Notes: a model not told the origin generated them from the letters alone. A stretch of DNA of 64,000 nt from Lederbergia citrea (GCF_018343525.1 NZ_JAGYPH010000001.1:930001-994000), one strand, 5' to 3'. Positions 16,621 to 25,296 are shown, counted from the stretch's first letter. Translations and numbers: made by a program.

Positions 16621-17058
16621 TTGAAGATCCAAAAAATAGATCATGTGGGTGTAATCGTAAATGATCTCTCTGCCGCTAAAGAGTTTTTTCTCGATTTTGG
16701 ACTTGAAGTGAAAGGGGAATGGGAAATGGAAGGAGAGTTGATGGGATATGCAGTTGGGCTTAATGACGCTAAAGTAGCGTGTGTAGGATTGGGAACGCCA
16801 GACGGTCAGACATGGATAGAGCTAATCAAATTTTATTCACCTTCAGATGAAAAAGATATTCAGCAAACCTTTGCAAATACACTGGGTATCCGACATATTG
16901 CATTTACTGTTGAAGATATTGAAGCTGTTGTTGCTAAATTGAAAAAGAAGGGTACGGAAATCTTTAGTGAGATACAGCAATATGAAGAAAGTTATAAATT
17001 ATGCTACGCTCGTGGTCCAGAGGGAATTATTTTGGAGTTGGCTGAGGAAATCAAATAA
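16621..17058 (+). CDS. VOC-family protein (epimerase/glyoxalase-like)
   Basis: A 145-aa protein with two beta-alpha-beta-beta-beta modules: IDHVGVIVNDLSAAKEFFLDFGLEV at the N-terminus, and IRHIAFTVEDIEAVVAKLKKKG...CYARGPEGIILELAEE at the C-terminus. Metal-site residues H8, E69 (WIELIK), H96 and E136-type positions are arranged as in glyoxalase I and methylmalonyl-CoA epimerase, but the exact reaction is open. TTG start with AGGAGGT upstream. Confidence 0.8.
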   Translation: MKIQKIDHVGVIVNDLSAAKEFFLDFGLEVKGEWEMEGELMGYAVGLNDAKVACVGLGTPDGQTWIELIKFYSPSDEKDIQQTFANTLGIRHIAFTVEDIEAVVAKLKKKGTEIFSEIQQYEESYKLCYARGPEGIILELAEEIK

Positions 17059-17107
17059 GTAATATTAATTAAAATTGTACGGCTCTTTGTTACTTTTTAT
17101 TTTTTTA

Positions 17108-17152
17108 GTTTGTGTAAAAATGTACTTAAACAAACGGGTGCTAAAGTTGAAG
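17108..17152 (+). repeat. dispersed repeat, short plus-oriented form
   Basis: TTTGTG...TGTACTTAAACAAACGGGTGC then TAAAGTTGAAGAG. The reverse complement of this form recurs on the right arm as GCACCCGTTA.TTTAAGTA. Confidence 0.65.
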
Positions 17153-17274
17153 AGCCAGTATTTTATTTCGACGGCTTTCTTCATGTGCTAACGATGCAGG
17201 TTAGCTGAAAAAGGATTAAGTAAGCTGACCCCCATTTGGAAAATGCATCACCGCTTGGGGGGTCAGAGTCTGAT

Positions 17275-17415
17275 CTATTTTCGTTTAGGCTCCTGGATAG
17301 ATACATGCTTGGGACGTTTTGGATATAATGCCTTGCCTGAATCGTCAGGTCCAGTAAGGTCATTTCGTTGATCTAGTACCTTTCCAGTATACTCAATAGG
17401 ATTTTGTTTTGTCAT
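17275..17415 (-). CDS. small charged hypothetical protein, 46 aa
   Basis: MTKQNPIEYTGKVLDQ... is a short basic protein rich in Lys, Pro and Asp without membrane segments. The ATG at 17415 has an excellent GGAGGTGG 8 bases upstream, which is the main reason to believe it. It is on the minus strand among plus-strand genes. The size and composition recall small spore-associated proteins, but I do not recognise a family. DNA from 17416 to 17660 holds no other convincing gene; a 24-codon frame at 17606-17680 is probably a scrap. Confidence 0.6.
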   Translation of the reverse strand: MTKQNPIEYTGKVLDQRNDLTGPDDSGKALYPKRPKHVSIQEPKRK

Positions 17416-17660
17416 GGTTACCACCTCCATTAATAGGATTGGTAAAAATTCAGCTCCAATGACAGGTAATTTTTCCATGGTGAGTTAAAACTTATTTTTT
17501 TCTTTCGATTACGTTGCATAGTGAAAAGGACAGAATCTTTGAATTCAAAGGTAGATTAAGGAACTGTTAAGTTTACATAGAGTTGTTCCGTTAAAGGGCC
17601 ATTTAATGGAGGAAGAATATCAAGAAAAATTGAATACTTATGGTAATGACAGTATGGTGT

Positions 17661-17707
17661 TTGTGTGTGATCGTACTTAAACTAACGGGCAGGTTTATTT
17701 AAGAAGA
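17661..17707 (+). repeat. dispersed repeat, plus orientation
   Basis: TGTGATCGTACTTAAACTAACGGGCAGG, then TTTAAGAAG. It is the same border as the other copies and lies about 65 bases before the kinase-like gene. Confidence 0.65.
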
Positions 17708-17770
17708 TGTTTAGATGAGCTATTTAATTCGGGCATATAACTTTAAAGAAAAGTTTGTCTTTTCGAAAGA

Positions 17771-18265
17771 TTGGAGATGGTCAATATAGCAACCCTTCAT
17801 TTAATGGTTGGTCTTCCGTGCAGTGGTAAAACTACACTTGCACGTGCACTTGAAAAGAAATATTCAGCACTGCGTCTGACTCCTGATGAATGGCACATCC
17901 GTTTATTCGGGCATGATTATGGGGAGAACATGACGGAATCAGATGAAGCTAAGCACGATGCTAGACATGATACAGTGGAATCTCTTATGTGGGACCTTGC
18001 AGCTAGAGTTTTAGTTCTAAACATTGATGTTATCCTCGATTTTGGATGTTGGGTTCGAAGTCAACGAGACGAGTTTCGTTCTCGAGCAAAGGACCTAGGA
18101 GCTGAATTTAAAATTCATTTTGTTGATGTATCTGAAGAGTTATTGTTTGAACGTCTAAAGACTAGAAATAAACAGAATCCAGATGGGACTTTTTTAATAC
18201 CTGAAGCTAAACTTAAAGAGTGGATACAAATCTTTGAGCCACCTTCTTCAGCGGAACTTGAATAA
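17771..18265 (+). CDS. AAA/zeta-toxin-like P-loop kinase
   Basis: A 164-aa cytosolic P-loop protein. The Walker A motif is VGLPCSGKTTLA (about residues 13-24). The family blocks LTPDEWHIRLFG and VILDFGCWVRSQRDEFR, followed by a lid region FERLKTRN, are typical of the predicted kinases related to zeta toxins and chloramphenicol phosphotransferases. The substrate is unknown. The start is uncertain: TTG 17771 has only a weak GAAAGA, and ATG 17777 has no spaced ribosome site. Confidence 0.75.
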   Translation: MEMVNIATLHLMVGLPCSGKTTLARALEKKYSALRLTPDEWHIRLFGHDYGENMTESDEAKHDARHDTVESLMWDLAARVLVLNIDVILDFGCWVRSQRDEFRSRAKDLGAEFKIHFVDVSEELLFERLKTRNKQNPDGTFLIPEAKLKEWIQIFEPPSSAELE

Positions 18266-18310
18266 TTCTATACTTACAACTAAACAAGCTATTAGAAGTT
18301 CTTTTCTTGT

Positions 18311-18378
18311 TGTATTAACGGGGGCGATAATTCAAGAAGGTTTATCGCTTATTTTTGTTGAAGTTATTGTACTAACGG
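18311..18378 (+). repeat. dispersed repeat, plus orientation
   Basis: ATTAACGGGGGCGATAATTC...GAATTATCGC-type hairpin, TTTTTGTTGAAGTTATT, ACTAACGG. It forms the left border of the high-GC insert and ends about 70 bases before the esterase start codon. Confidence 0.8.
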
Positions 18379-18448
18379 AGCAGGATAGTTTATTCGATTC
18401 ACGAATATGTAAAACAAATATATCAATTCTGAAAGGTAGGACAATATT

Positions 18449-19138
18449 ATGAATGATAATTTACAAGGAGATTTGGTGATTTCAAAAATAGCGGGAGAGC
18501 TCGTCACCGAGACCTTCGAGTACGACGGTGGACGGCAGGTCACGGTGTACGTGCCGCCGGATCCGACCGAGGCAGTCGTGTTCGCCGGTGACGGTCAGCT
18601 GATCTCGCAATGGGGCGGGTACCTCGAGGCCGCCGACGTACCGCCCACGATGATCGTCGGTGTCTACCGGACGGCCAATGAGGATGAGATGGTGCGCATC
18701 CATGAGTACTCACCGCCGTTCGACCAGGAACGGTTCGCGGCACACGAGAGGTTCTTCGTCGAGGACGTCCGCCGATGGGTGCGGTCGCGCTTCGGTGTCG
18801 CGCTGCCCGCCGAGCGAACTGCGGTGTGCGGCGTGTCGGCGAGTGGAGAGTTCTCACTCGCCATGGGGCTTCGGCATCCTGACATCTTCGGTGCGGTCTT
18901 CTCCGCGTCGCCAGGCGGGGGCTACCGACCGCCAACCATGATGCCAAGCCCGCTACCGCGCGCCTACCTCGTCGCCGGCACACTGGAGCCGTTCTTCCTC
19001 GAGAACGCGACCCGGTGGGCCTCCGCACTGCGCGATGCGAGCGCGGACGTCGTGATGACGGAGCGGGTCGGGAATCACGGCGACCCGTTTTGGGCAGGCG
19101 AGTTCCCGCTGATGGTTGCTTGGGCGTTTGGACGCTAA
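18449..19138 (+). CDS. high-GC esterase (enterochelin-esterase/esterase-D fold), horizontally acquired
   Basis: A 229-aa alpha/beta-hydrolase. The nucleophile elbow is CGVSASGEFSLAMG, preceded by the Asp-rich VVFAGDGQLI strand and followed by YLVAGTLEPFF and the likely catalytic His in GNHGDPFW. From about 18490 onward the codons end in G or C almost throughout (actinobacterial usage), whereas the first dozen codons and the GGTAGG ribosome region are AT-rich and local. The foreign reading frame appears to have been joined to a local start. The substrate is unknown; siderophore or acyl esters are possible. Confidence 0.8.
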   Translation: MNDNLQGDLVISKIAGELVTETFEYDGGRQVTVYVPPDPTEAVVFAGDGQLISQWGGYLEAADVPPTMIVGVYRTANEDEMVRIHEYSPPFDQERFAAHERFFVEDVRRWVRSRFGVALPAERTAVCGVSASGEFSLAMGLRHPDIFGAVFSASPGGGYRPPTMMPSPLPRAYLVAGTLEPFFLENATRWASALRDASADVVMTERVGNHGDPFWAGEFPLMVAWAFGR

Positions 19139-19201
19139 AACATCGCGGTCGAAGGCCAAGGATGCGTGACACCAAGCCCGACGTCTCTAGGACCTTGGCG
19201 T

Positions 19202-19384
19202 TCACCGGGCATCTCGGGCATCGGTTGCTAAGCCATCAAGTGCCGTCTGCAGGAATGCGTCGCGGCGTTCGGTTATCCCCGCTGCATCGAGTGGGCCGCC
19301 GTCCTCAACGAACCGGGAAAGCCACGTAACTCGGTAGACGTGTTGACCGCGGCGATGGCATCCCGATAGCAGACCGATCCTGAA
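19202..19384 (-). pseudogene. C-terminal tail of a donor gene inside the high-GC insert
   Basis: The minus strand downstream of the esterase reads as one high-GC frame without stops for about 60 codons (VTWLSRFVEDGGPLDAAG, ERRDAFLQTALDGLATDARDAR, then TGA). It has no start and is cut where the DNA returns to low GC. This looks like the 3' end of a convergent neighbour carried along with the esterase from the donor. I do not recognise the family. Confidence 0.55.
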
Positions 19385-19399
19385 GAACAGGTAAAATCA

Positions 19400-19475
19400 T
19401 TATGCTAACGGACAGTTTAGTTCAAGAGAGGTTTTTAACTTGTATTCCACAATCGGGCCATATTGTTGAACAAGG
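19400..19475 (+). repeat. dispersed repeat, right border of the high-GC insert
   Basis: TATGCTAACGGACAGTTTAG, then TTTTTAACTTGT, CACAATCGGGCC and TTGTTGAACAAGG. It begins about 15 bases after GC content falls back to the local level. Confidence 0.7.
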
Positions 19476-19493
19476 TGAAATGGAGGACTTTTT

Positions 19494-20212
19494 ATGTGGA
19501 AAAAAACGGAGCTAAAAAGAGCAATTGATTTTTTTATCCAAGGTGAGTTTTACTGTAGTCGCCAACCTACGACCCAATTATATGATTACGATTCTATAAA
19601 ACATCTTGCTCTTGGTACAAATGTTGACGGCAGAACTGACGAGTTTTCGTTTATAATTCAAATCCTGCTCACGTTATTGAAATCATAAATAAACAAGACA
19701 CCAAAGAAGACTATTGGCTTACAGTGTTTTCTGATGAAAAACCGTATAGTTATGATGCGGAGGGATATACCATCAAAAGTACAGAGTTTCTTATGATGTT
19801 AAATCTGGATAGCTGGTCTATTGAAACAGAAAAAAAGATCATCAAACGTGTCAAAACAGAGGAGGAGGCTCGACGTATCAATCATTTTTTTGATAAGGCT
19901 GCTATCGATCTAATAAAATTAGATGATCCAAATCTGCATTTTTATGTTGGTGAGGTGAATGGGCATCCTGCATCATATGGACGCTATTTACTATTAGATA
20001 AAACGGTATGTTTTTTGAGCGATGTATTTACTTCGAAAATTCATAGGGGTAAAGGAATAGCCAAAGCACTTTGCCGAAAAATGCTTATTGATGCCAAGCA
20101 GGAAGGCGCTGCCAAAAGTGTACTTGCTTCTAGTCAAACAGGGCATCCTTTATATCTAAAATTGGGTTATCGAGATGTAACAAAAATGTGGGTGCTTAAG
20201 AAGCAACTCTAA
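19494..20212 (+). pseudogene. GNAT acetyltransferase broken by one frameshift
   Basis: The 5' part (MWKKTELKRAIDFFIQGEFY...) runs to a stop at 19688. A one-base shift near 19645 rejoins a frame reading VYNSNPAHVIEIINKQDTKEDYW, which continues to 20212 with the acetyl-CoA loop SKIHRGKGIAKALCRKM and the end SSQTGHPLYLKLGYR. The encoded parts together give a two-domain GNAT of about 240 residues. It is probably inactive unless the shift is a sequencing error. Confidence 0.75.
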
Positions 20213-20406
20213 ACAAAAGGGCGCGATTGTTTAATAAAACTCAGAATATCTTATCGACTTTATTGCTATATTTTTTAGTATAAAGTAATATTTACCATCA
20301 AAAATTAAACAACTATATTTTTAACTCCGTCCTAAATTTTGACGGGGTTATGATTGTTTCTGCCTTTAAAAAATTTTGTTGCCAAAGAATTGGTTAAGAA
20401 AGCAGG
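20213..20406 (+). terminator. intergenic DNA with hairpin
   Basis: ACTCCGTC (20324-20331) pairs with GACGGGGT (20340-20347), followed by TATGATTG without a good T-run. It is a possible weak terminator; nothing else is visible. Confidence 0.35.
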
Positions 20407-20730
20407 GTGAACAAGATATTAAAAAATGACTTTGATGACGATGAAATCATTAACCATCTAGCTATTTTTTCAAGTGATCAGAAAGGTGAAATTCTCATGA
20501 TGAATGATGTATTAGGTTCAAGTGGTACTAATATAGGAATTTATGGTTATGCCATCTATGGGGTTCATTTATACTCTATTATGACTCACTGTAAAGAACG
20601 ATTAGAAGGCACGAAGCTAATACTAGAAGATTATAAACTCTATTTACAAACTAACGGTCCGTATGTAATAGTCAGTGTATTCGAAATATTGATACCACCA
20701 CTCCGGAGGGTTGACTTTGAAGCAAGATGA
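20407..20730 (+). CDS. hypothetical protein, C-terminus probably lost at a junction
   Basis: A frame of 107 codons from GTG 20407. The first 80 residues look like a real soluble protein (DDDEIINHLAIFSSDQKGEI...LYSIMTHCKERLEG). After the sequence ACAAACTAACGG at about 20645-20656, which is the repeat border, composition changes and the frame runs into the tetR leader. The native end is therefore probably missing. Family not recognised. Confidence 0.45.
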   Translation: MNKILKNDFDDDEIINHLAIFSSDQKGEILMMNDVLGSSGTNIGIYGYAIYGVHLYSIMTHCKERLEGTKLILEDYKLYLQTNGPYVIVSVFEILIPPLRRVDFEAR

Positions 20731-21303
20731 ACGAAGATTGAAACAACAAGGCTTCTGCTTGAAACGAGTAAAGAGCTGATACGGGAAAAAGGATGCGATT
20801 CGATTACGCTGAAGGACATCATGGAAAGAACGGGCTTGTCAAAGGGGGCTAGTTTCCACTATGTGAAGAGCAAAGACGAACTTTTTGTGTGGGTGCTACA
20901 GGAACGGCTGGAAGAGACGAATGAACTTTTTATGAACGAAGTGGAGCAAGGACGCCGATCATTTGATGAGCCATATCAAAAAATATTTGAAAGTATTTCG
21001 GCTTATGTAGATGCGGACGTAACGAACAATGTGTTGATGTATTTGCTTGGATAAGAGGAGCAGCCGGTTATCGAAGAAGCGCTCAAGCGGTATTATGAGC
21101 GTTCTGTATTCCAGACAGTGGATCGAGACCGGTCAAAGGCATGGAGTTATTTCGGAATCGGTCGATTCAGGCAAAACAGCCGAAATGTTCGTTCTTCTGA
21201 TAATCGTTTTGCGTGTCCGATCCACGATTCCATCTGTTCCGGCTGTTTTTAGGGCCCAAGAATTCTCGTCGTTTATTATCGGTATCTTAAAATCCCGGTA
21301 AAG
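20711..21303 (+). pseudogene. TetR-family regulator, multiply broken
   Basis: The HTH domain is clear (TRLLLETSKELIREKG, SITLKDIMERTGLSKGASFHYVKSKDEL), but there is no usable start in that frame because one base is missing near 20735. An in-frame TAA interrupts at 21052-21054. A further shift near 21118 puts the C-terminus (QWIETGQRHGVISE...FSSFIIGILKSR) in another frame. GC content is near 50 percent. The gene heads a block with DUF2269 and DoxX genes that it probably once regulated. Confidence 0.8.
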
Positions 21304-21315
21304 GGAGCGGAAGGA

Positions 21316-21784
21316 ATGATCAGTATGAGCTTGTGGTTAACATTGCATCTGATTGGAGTCGTATTATTCGTTGGAAATATCATTACGGCAGCCTTATGTA
21401 AGATGAGGGCGGATTTGACGAAAAATTCGGTTGAAATCCATAGTGCAGTCAAAAACATCCTCTGCCGATTATATATTTACGATCCCGGGTCTTGCCCTCA
21501 TCATCGTCTCTGGCAGTTTAATGGCTGTACGCGCGGGAATGCCAATGTCGGGGTTTAACTGGCTTATATTGTCGCTCATATTATTAGCCGTAACCGGGAT
21601 CATCTGGGCCGTTATTCTTATTCCGCTGCAGCTTAAAATGATCCGATACAGCGCGCAATGCATCGAAAGCGACGCTATCTCCAAGGCATATCAGGATGTT
21701 TCTCGCTCGTGGGCCGTCTTCGGAACCGCTGCTACGCTGCTGGCGCTCGTCATTTTATACCTTATGGTAACGAAAGGTTTCTAA
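21316..21784 (+). pseudogene. DUF2269-type membrane protein, frameshifted
   Basis: The first frame gives MISMSLWLTLHLIGVVLFVG and runs to AVKNIL. The continuation SADYIFTIPGLALIIVSG...LYLMVTKGF lies in the next frame, so one base has been gained or lost near 21455-21465. The combined product would have four membrane helices, as in DUF2269 proteins. It overlaps nothing and precedes the DoxX gene by 15 bases in a former operon. Confidence 0.75.
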
Positions 21785-21799
21785 AAGGGAGGGATCGAG

Positions 21800-22234
21800 A
21801 TGGTACCATTTTATGTGCTTGTCGCCGCTTTTCTGCTGTTCAAGGCTATTGGCTTGATTGGAGTATCCTATTTCGAAGGCTGGCATACCTCGCTTCAAGT
21901 GGCGGTTACCGTCATGCTGCTGATTACCGCATCCGCTCATTGGGGGACAAGGCGCCCTGATTTAATCCGTATGGTTCCGCCGGCTTTTCCTAGACCGGAT
22001 TGGATCGTGACGGCTACCGGAGTGCTTGAAATTGTCGGAGCTGTCGGCATTCTGTTTCAGGCCACCTCCAAGGCGGCGTCTTTAGGATTGGCGGTGCTGC
22101 TGTTGGCAATGTTCCCCGCAAATTTGCGGGCGGCCAGAGAAAAATTAACGATCGGGGGGAGGCCTGTACCTAAGCTGATTCCCCGAACTGTGCTTCAGAT
22201 CGTTTTTCTTACGGCCGTCCTCTTGGCAGGTTGA
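21800..22234 (+). CDS. DoxX-family membrane protein
   Basis: A 144-aa protein with four hydrophobic helices in the DoxX arrangement (FYVLVAAFLLFKAIGLIGV, then the loop TRRPDLIRMVPPAFPRPDWIVTATGVLEIVGAVGILF, and AASLGLAVLLLAMFPANLRAA). The loop and following helix are the most conserved part of the family. Ribosome site GGGAGGGATC. It is the only intact gene of the mid-GC block. Function unknown; relatives act near membrane redox systems. Confidence 0.8.
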   Translation: MVPFYVLVAAFLLFKAIGLIGVSYFEGWHTSLQVAVTVMLLITASAHWGTRRPDLIRMVPPAFPRPDWIVTATGVLEIVGAVGILFQATSKAASLGLAVLLLAMFPANLRAAREKLTIGGRPVPKLIPRTVLQIVFLTAVLLAG

Positions 22235-22327
22235 ACCTCTTGCATGAAAGAACCGACTTTCTCTACAACAGCCAAACACCACTTCCCTCAATTTTTAATA
22301 ATTTATTTAAATACTCTTAAGAAAATG

Positions 22328-22576
22328 ATAGTAAGTAATTTTGAAAACATGAAGATTAATCATATAGTGCAACTTGGTGAAGGCTGGATGAGTCGTGCCT
22401 ATCTGATCAATCATGAGGCCGTATTTCGATTTTCAAAGGAAAAAGACGGAGCCATGGATACAGAAAAAGAAATAAAGGCGTTACCAAACCTGAAAAACAT
22501 ATTTCTCTAAACATACCGGAGTTTATTTATTGTGGGAAACAAGATAATGGCTATCCTTTTGTCGGCTACAGATTCT
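22328..22576 (+). pseudogene. aminoglycoside-phosphotransferase-family remnant
   Basis: The N-terminal lobe of an APH-type kinase is readable: KINHIVQLGEGWMSRAYLI, EAVFRFSKEKDGAMDTEKEI. It shifts frame at a run of A near 22500, continues as KHISLNIPEFIYCGKQ then DNGYPFVGYR, and is cut at about 22576. The catalytic lobe is absent. Confidence 0.7.
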
Positions 22577-22806
22577 GATTGCATTATTTTTAAGTGTCAG
22601 CATACAGAAAATATTGGGTCATCAGCTTCCCCAATGGCTCCGGGTAGTAACTGGCAGGGTAGAGTTAGTTGGCGTCGCGGGATTGATTATTGGCTTTTGG
22701 ATTGGTCATAGCAGGGTTATGGTTTGCAGTTACTATGCTGGATGGATTGATCACGCATAATAGAGTAAAGAATTCGTTCAGTAAAATCACACCTGCGTTC
22801 GTATAG
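22577..22806 (+). pseudogene. DoxX-like gene fragment
   Basis: The readable stretch ILGHQLPQWLRVVTGRVELV then GVAGLIIGFWIGH matches the centre of DoxX-like proteins. It lacks a start, is joined directly to the phosphotransferase remnant, and decays into other frames (TMLDGLITH-like sequence). Confidence 0.6.
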
Positions 22807-22983
22807 AGGTTCTTTCTATTAAATTGAGCATACTTAACTTTTCTGAATTACAGAGCATCCTTTCATAAAAAGCGAAAATCTTGGGGGGATATTTTTTAGG
22901 CACAAGTATTTGCTCTTTATAATGCACGATGAATATCATGCTCTATCCGACATGTTTTCCTTGATGAACAATTGTTTAGTAAG

Positions 22984-23010
22984 TTAAACAATCTGGCCCG
23001 ATTGTGAAGG
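22984..23010. repeat. short dispersed repeat remnant
   Basis: TTAAACAATCTGGCCCGATTGTGAAGG belongs to the CAACAATCGGGC variant. Its orientation is ambiguous. Confidence 0.45.
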
Positions 23011-23070
23011 AAGAAAGGTTAGAATGTATAAATCTTTAAAATCCAACTGTAAAGGTCATTTAAATTAACA

Positions 23071-23256
23071 CTAATATAATAACTTTTTCTTAGATTTTAA
23101 ACCTTTTAATAATAATGTTTTGATGTATTTTTCGTCGGAATTTTCAAGAATATCATCAAGCACTTTTTCATCCACTATGATTTGATACGATTCAAGGCAA
23201 CACCATGCTGCAAATTTACTAAGAGCATCGACATCGTTTTTTTTCATTTTTCTCAA
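23071..23256 (-). CDS. small hypothetical protein, 61 aa
   Basis: MRKMKKNDVDALSKFAAWC... is a short, charged, probably helical protein. The TTG start at 23256 has a perfect AGGAGG 7-8 bases upstream, which makes it credible. No family recognised. It lies on the minus strand within a decayed plus-strand region. Confidence 0.6.
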   Translation of the reverse strand: MRKMKKNDVDALSKFAAWCCLESYQIIVDEKVLDDILENSDEKYIKTLLLKGLKSKKKLLY

Positions 23257-23316
23257 AGAATTTACCTCCTAGTATGTAATCACTTAAAGTATTGCCATAA
23301 AAACTATAAATCAACG

Positions 23317-23655
23317 CAAGAGTCTAACGGAATTGGGATCCTGATCTTTGGAATATTAGTTGTCACATATCCAAGGATTGCAGGTCCATATGATTTAGGA
23401 TTGCTTCGAGCTCTTGGTGTTGCAACTACAGGAATGGGGTTTTTCAGTACCGTGATAACTCTTACGTCGTACAGAAGAAAAGAAAGATGGGCGTGGCTTA
23501 CACTCTGGTATTATCCCACCTTTTGGACTTTGCACTTGGTTGGCGGACTGCCGCCAGGGAATGATCATATCAATCAAGTTGTTTTCATTGTTGTATCACT
23601 CCTGGGATTGAATGCTACCTTTTAGATATTTCTTCCCACGAGAAACCGTCTAACC
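23317..23655 (+). pseudogene. hypothetical membrane protein fragment
   Basis: The readable stretch GILIFGILVVTYPRIAGPYDL, then LGLLRALGVATTGMGFFSTV and YRRKERWAWLTLWYYPTFWTLHLVGGLPPG, comes from a small polytopic membrane protein. The N-terminus is missing (no start or ribosome site) and one extra base near 23610 shifts the last residues (intended end like LPFRYFFPRE). Confidence 0.6.
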
Positions 23656-23702
23656 TTGATGGTTAAAAAACGGGATTGCTAAGGCGATCCCGTTTTCTTA
23701 TT

Positions 23703-23768
23703 GTACTAACGGGGGCGTTAATCAAAGAAGGATTAACGCTTTTTTTGTAGAAGTTATTAAACTAACGG
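23703..23768 (+). repeat. dispersed repeat, archetypal plus-oriented copy
   Basis: ACTAACGGG, GGCGTTAATC, AAAGAAG, GATTAACGC, TTTTTTTGTAGAAGTTATT, ACTAACGG. The 9-10-bp stem with seven T is a functional-looking terminator. Its reverse complement is nearly identical to the copy at 38611-38681. Confidence 0.85.
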
Positions 23769-23851
23769 ACAGAATGGCACAAGAAGAAAATGGTTTATAA
23801 TCAAGAATATAGTAATTGAAATTTGAATGGATAAAGAGGGGTTTTAAAAAG

Positions 23852-24376
23852 ATGAACAAAGGGAAAATCATATTTTTAAACGGTGTAACTAGTTCTGGAA
23901 AAACATCCATAGTTGATGCTATTCAGTTAAAATCGGAAGACTTTTTTTATGTTCTTGCAATTGATCTTTTTGAACAAATGATAGGTGATAAGTATCTTCG
24001 TGAAAATTATTGGAAGTATATAAGTGAAACAAATATTATGATGTATTATAGCGCCAAATTATTTTCTGATCATGGTAAAAATGTACTTATTGACGGAATA
24101 ATGCTGGAAAGGCCTGAAATTGAACCTCATTATGAAAAAGTAAATGACATTTTTGCTGGATATCCCTTACATATTGTTGAAGTGTTTTGCCCTTTGGAAA
24201 TTTGCCGCCAAAGAAATATTGAACGTGGAGATAGAACCGAGGATCTATCAGATTGGCAAAGCAAAATTATGGCAAAAGATATACCATACAATTATACTGT
24301 CAACACACATTTAAATTCTCCAGAGGAATGTGCAGATTCTATTCTAAAAGGTTTGTTTGGCAAATCCGAAGTTTAG
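23852..24376 (+). CDS. chloramphenicol-phosphotransferase-like P-loop kinase
   Basis: A 174-aa P-loop kinase. The Walker A motif is LNGVTSSGKTSI. The block VLAIDLFEQM, then KNVLIDGIMLERPEIEPHY and VEVFCPLEICRQRNIERGDR, matches the CPT/AAA predicted-kinase family in order. ATG 23852 is chosen, with GAGGGG upstream at a slightly long spacing. Whether it phosphorylates an antibiotic or something else cannot be told from sequence. Confidence 0.8.
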   Translation: MNKGKIIFLNGVTSSGKTSIVDAIQLKSEDFFYVLAIDLFEQMIGDKYLRENYWKYISETNIMMYYSAKLFSDHGKNVLIDGIMLERPEIEPHYEKVNDIFAGYPLHIVEVFCPLEICRQRNIERGDRTEDLSDWQSKIMAKDIPYNYTVNTHLNSPEECADSILKGLFGKSEV

Positions 24377-24478
24377 CGTATACGAAGTACCTTTATGCGG
24401 TTACTGCCGAAAAGCAATGTTATGTCTACTATCAAAGTTGATATAATCAAGAAAGCTATTCATAGTTATTTGCAGAAG

Positions 24479-24520
24479 AAACCACCCCGATCTGCCCGAT
24501 CATTAAGGGTGGCTTTTTCT
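24479..24520 (+). terminator. hairpin terminator
   Basis: CCACCCCGATC...GATCATTAAGGGTGG (about 24483-24512), followed by CTTTTTCTTTT. It closes the kinase gene. Confidence 0.6.
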
Positions 24521-24527
24521 TTTCAAT

Positions 24528-24663
24528 GGGAGCCAAATAATGAGATAGAACAGGTTGATTTTTTTGCAAGAAGTGATTTGCCTTCACAACTTCATCCTTG
24601 GAATGTTAAAAGGATTGAAGATGCATTTAACAATAAAGTAGCAAATTTACATATTTTTAACTA
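24528..24663 (+). pseudogene. C-terminal fragment of a NUDIX-type protein
   Basis: The frame WEPNNEIEQVDFFARSDLPS then LHPWNVKRIEDAFNNK has the typical end of a NUDIX hydrolase (E.E.V.FF....LP). No start, no NUDIX box. It directly follows a terminator hairpin. Confidence 0.45.
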
Positions 24664-24696
24664 GTGATATTTAGAGCATCTTATATCTGTTAATGG

Positions 24697-24795
24697 ATGC
24701 AAGAGTTAAAGAAGGGTTGCAGCAGCGCCCTTTTCTTCTTGTGAAAGGGCAGTATAGTTGAAGAGTGTTGTTTAACTTGTGTTCAACAATCGGAC
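24697..24795 (+). repeat. composite dispersed repeat, plus orientation
   Basis: Modules in order: GTTAAAGAAGGGTTGC, GCGCCCTTTTCTTCTTG, AAAGGGC, AGTTGAAGAG, GTTTAACTTGTGTTCAACAA then TCGGAC. The last module reappears reversed at 39262-39290. Confidence 0.65.
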
Positions 24796-24846
24796 AAAAA
24801 TAAATTAAGAAGGTAGACTCATTATAATTAAAGTGGATATGCACTA

Positions 24847-25296
24847 ATGAAAAATATTTTTGATCATATGTATACAGCACAAATTTTAAAGCGTATTGAC
24901 AAATTGAGTCCAAATTCACAACCACAATGGGGAAAAATGGATGTTTCCCAAATGCTAGCGCATTGTTCATCTTTCCAAGACATTGCAATGGGAAATTCTT
25001 TTCCACCAAGGAGTTGGTTAGGAATAATAGTAGGGAGGTTTGCAAAACAAATCATTTACAATGACAAGACATTGCCCCATAATATGTCTACTATTCCAAC
25101 CATTTTAATTGCAGATGATAGAGAATTTGACACAGAAAAAGAAAAGCTTAAACAAAAAATTATCACATTCCAAAATAACGGACCAGAGAAGTGCACAACT
25201 CATCCGCATCCTTTTTTTGGAAAACTTACTTCTGAGCAATGGGGTAAAGGAATATACAAGCACCTTGACCATCATCTTAAACAATTTGAAGTTTAA
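24847..25296 (+). CDS. DUF1569 / DinB-like helical-bundle protein
   Basis: A 149-aa protein with the DUF1569 pattern: PQWGKMDVSQMLAHCSSFQDIAMG near the N-terminus, FFGKLTSEQWGKGIYKHLDHHLKQF at the end. The two His-containing helices (AHC and HLDHHLKQF) form the putative metal site of the DinB fold. The function is unknown; some DinB proteins are thiol transferases. The ribosome site is weak. Confidence 0.8.
   Translation: MKNIFDHMYTAQILKRIDKLSPNSQPQWGKMDVSQMLAHCSSFQDIAMGNSFPPRSWLGIIVGRFAKQIIYNDKTLPHNMSTIPTILIADDREFDTEKEKLKQKIITFQNNGPEKCTTHPHPFFGKLTSEQWGKGIYKHLDHHLKQFEV

Noticed and set aside
18540..19205. Long Arg-rich frames on both strands of the high-GC segment
   Set aside because: They are typical shadow frames of a GC-rich gene; only the alpha/beta-hydrolase frame has family motifs and a ribosome site.
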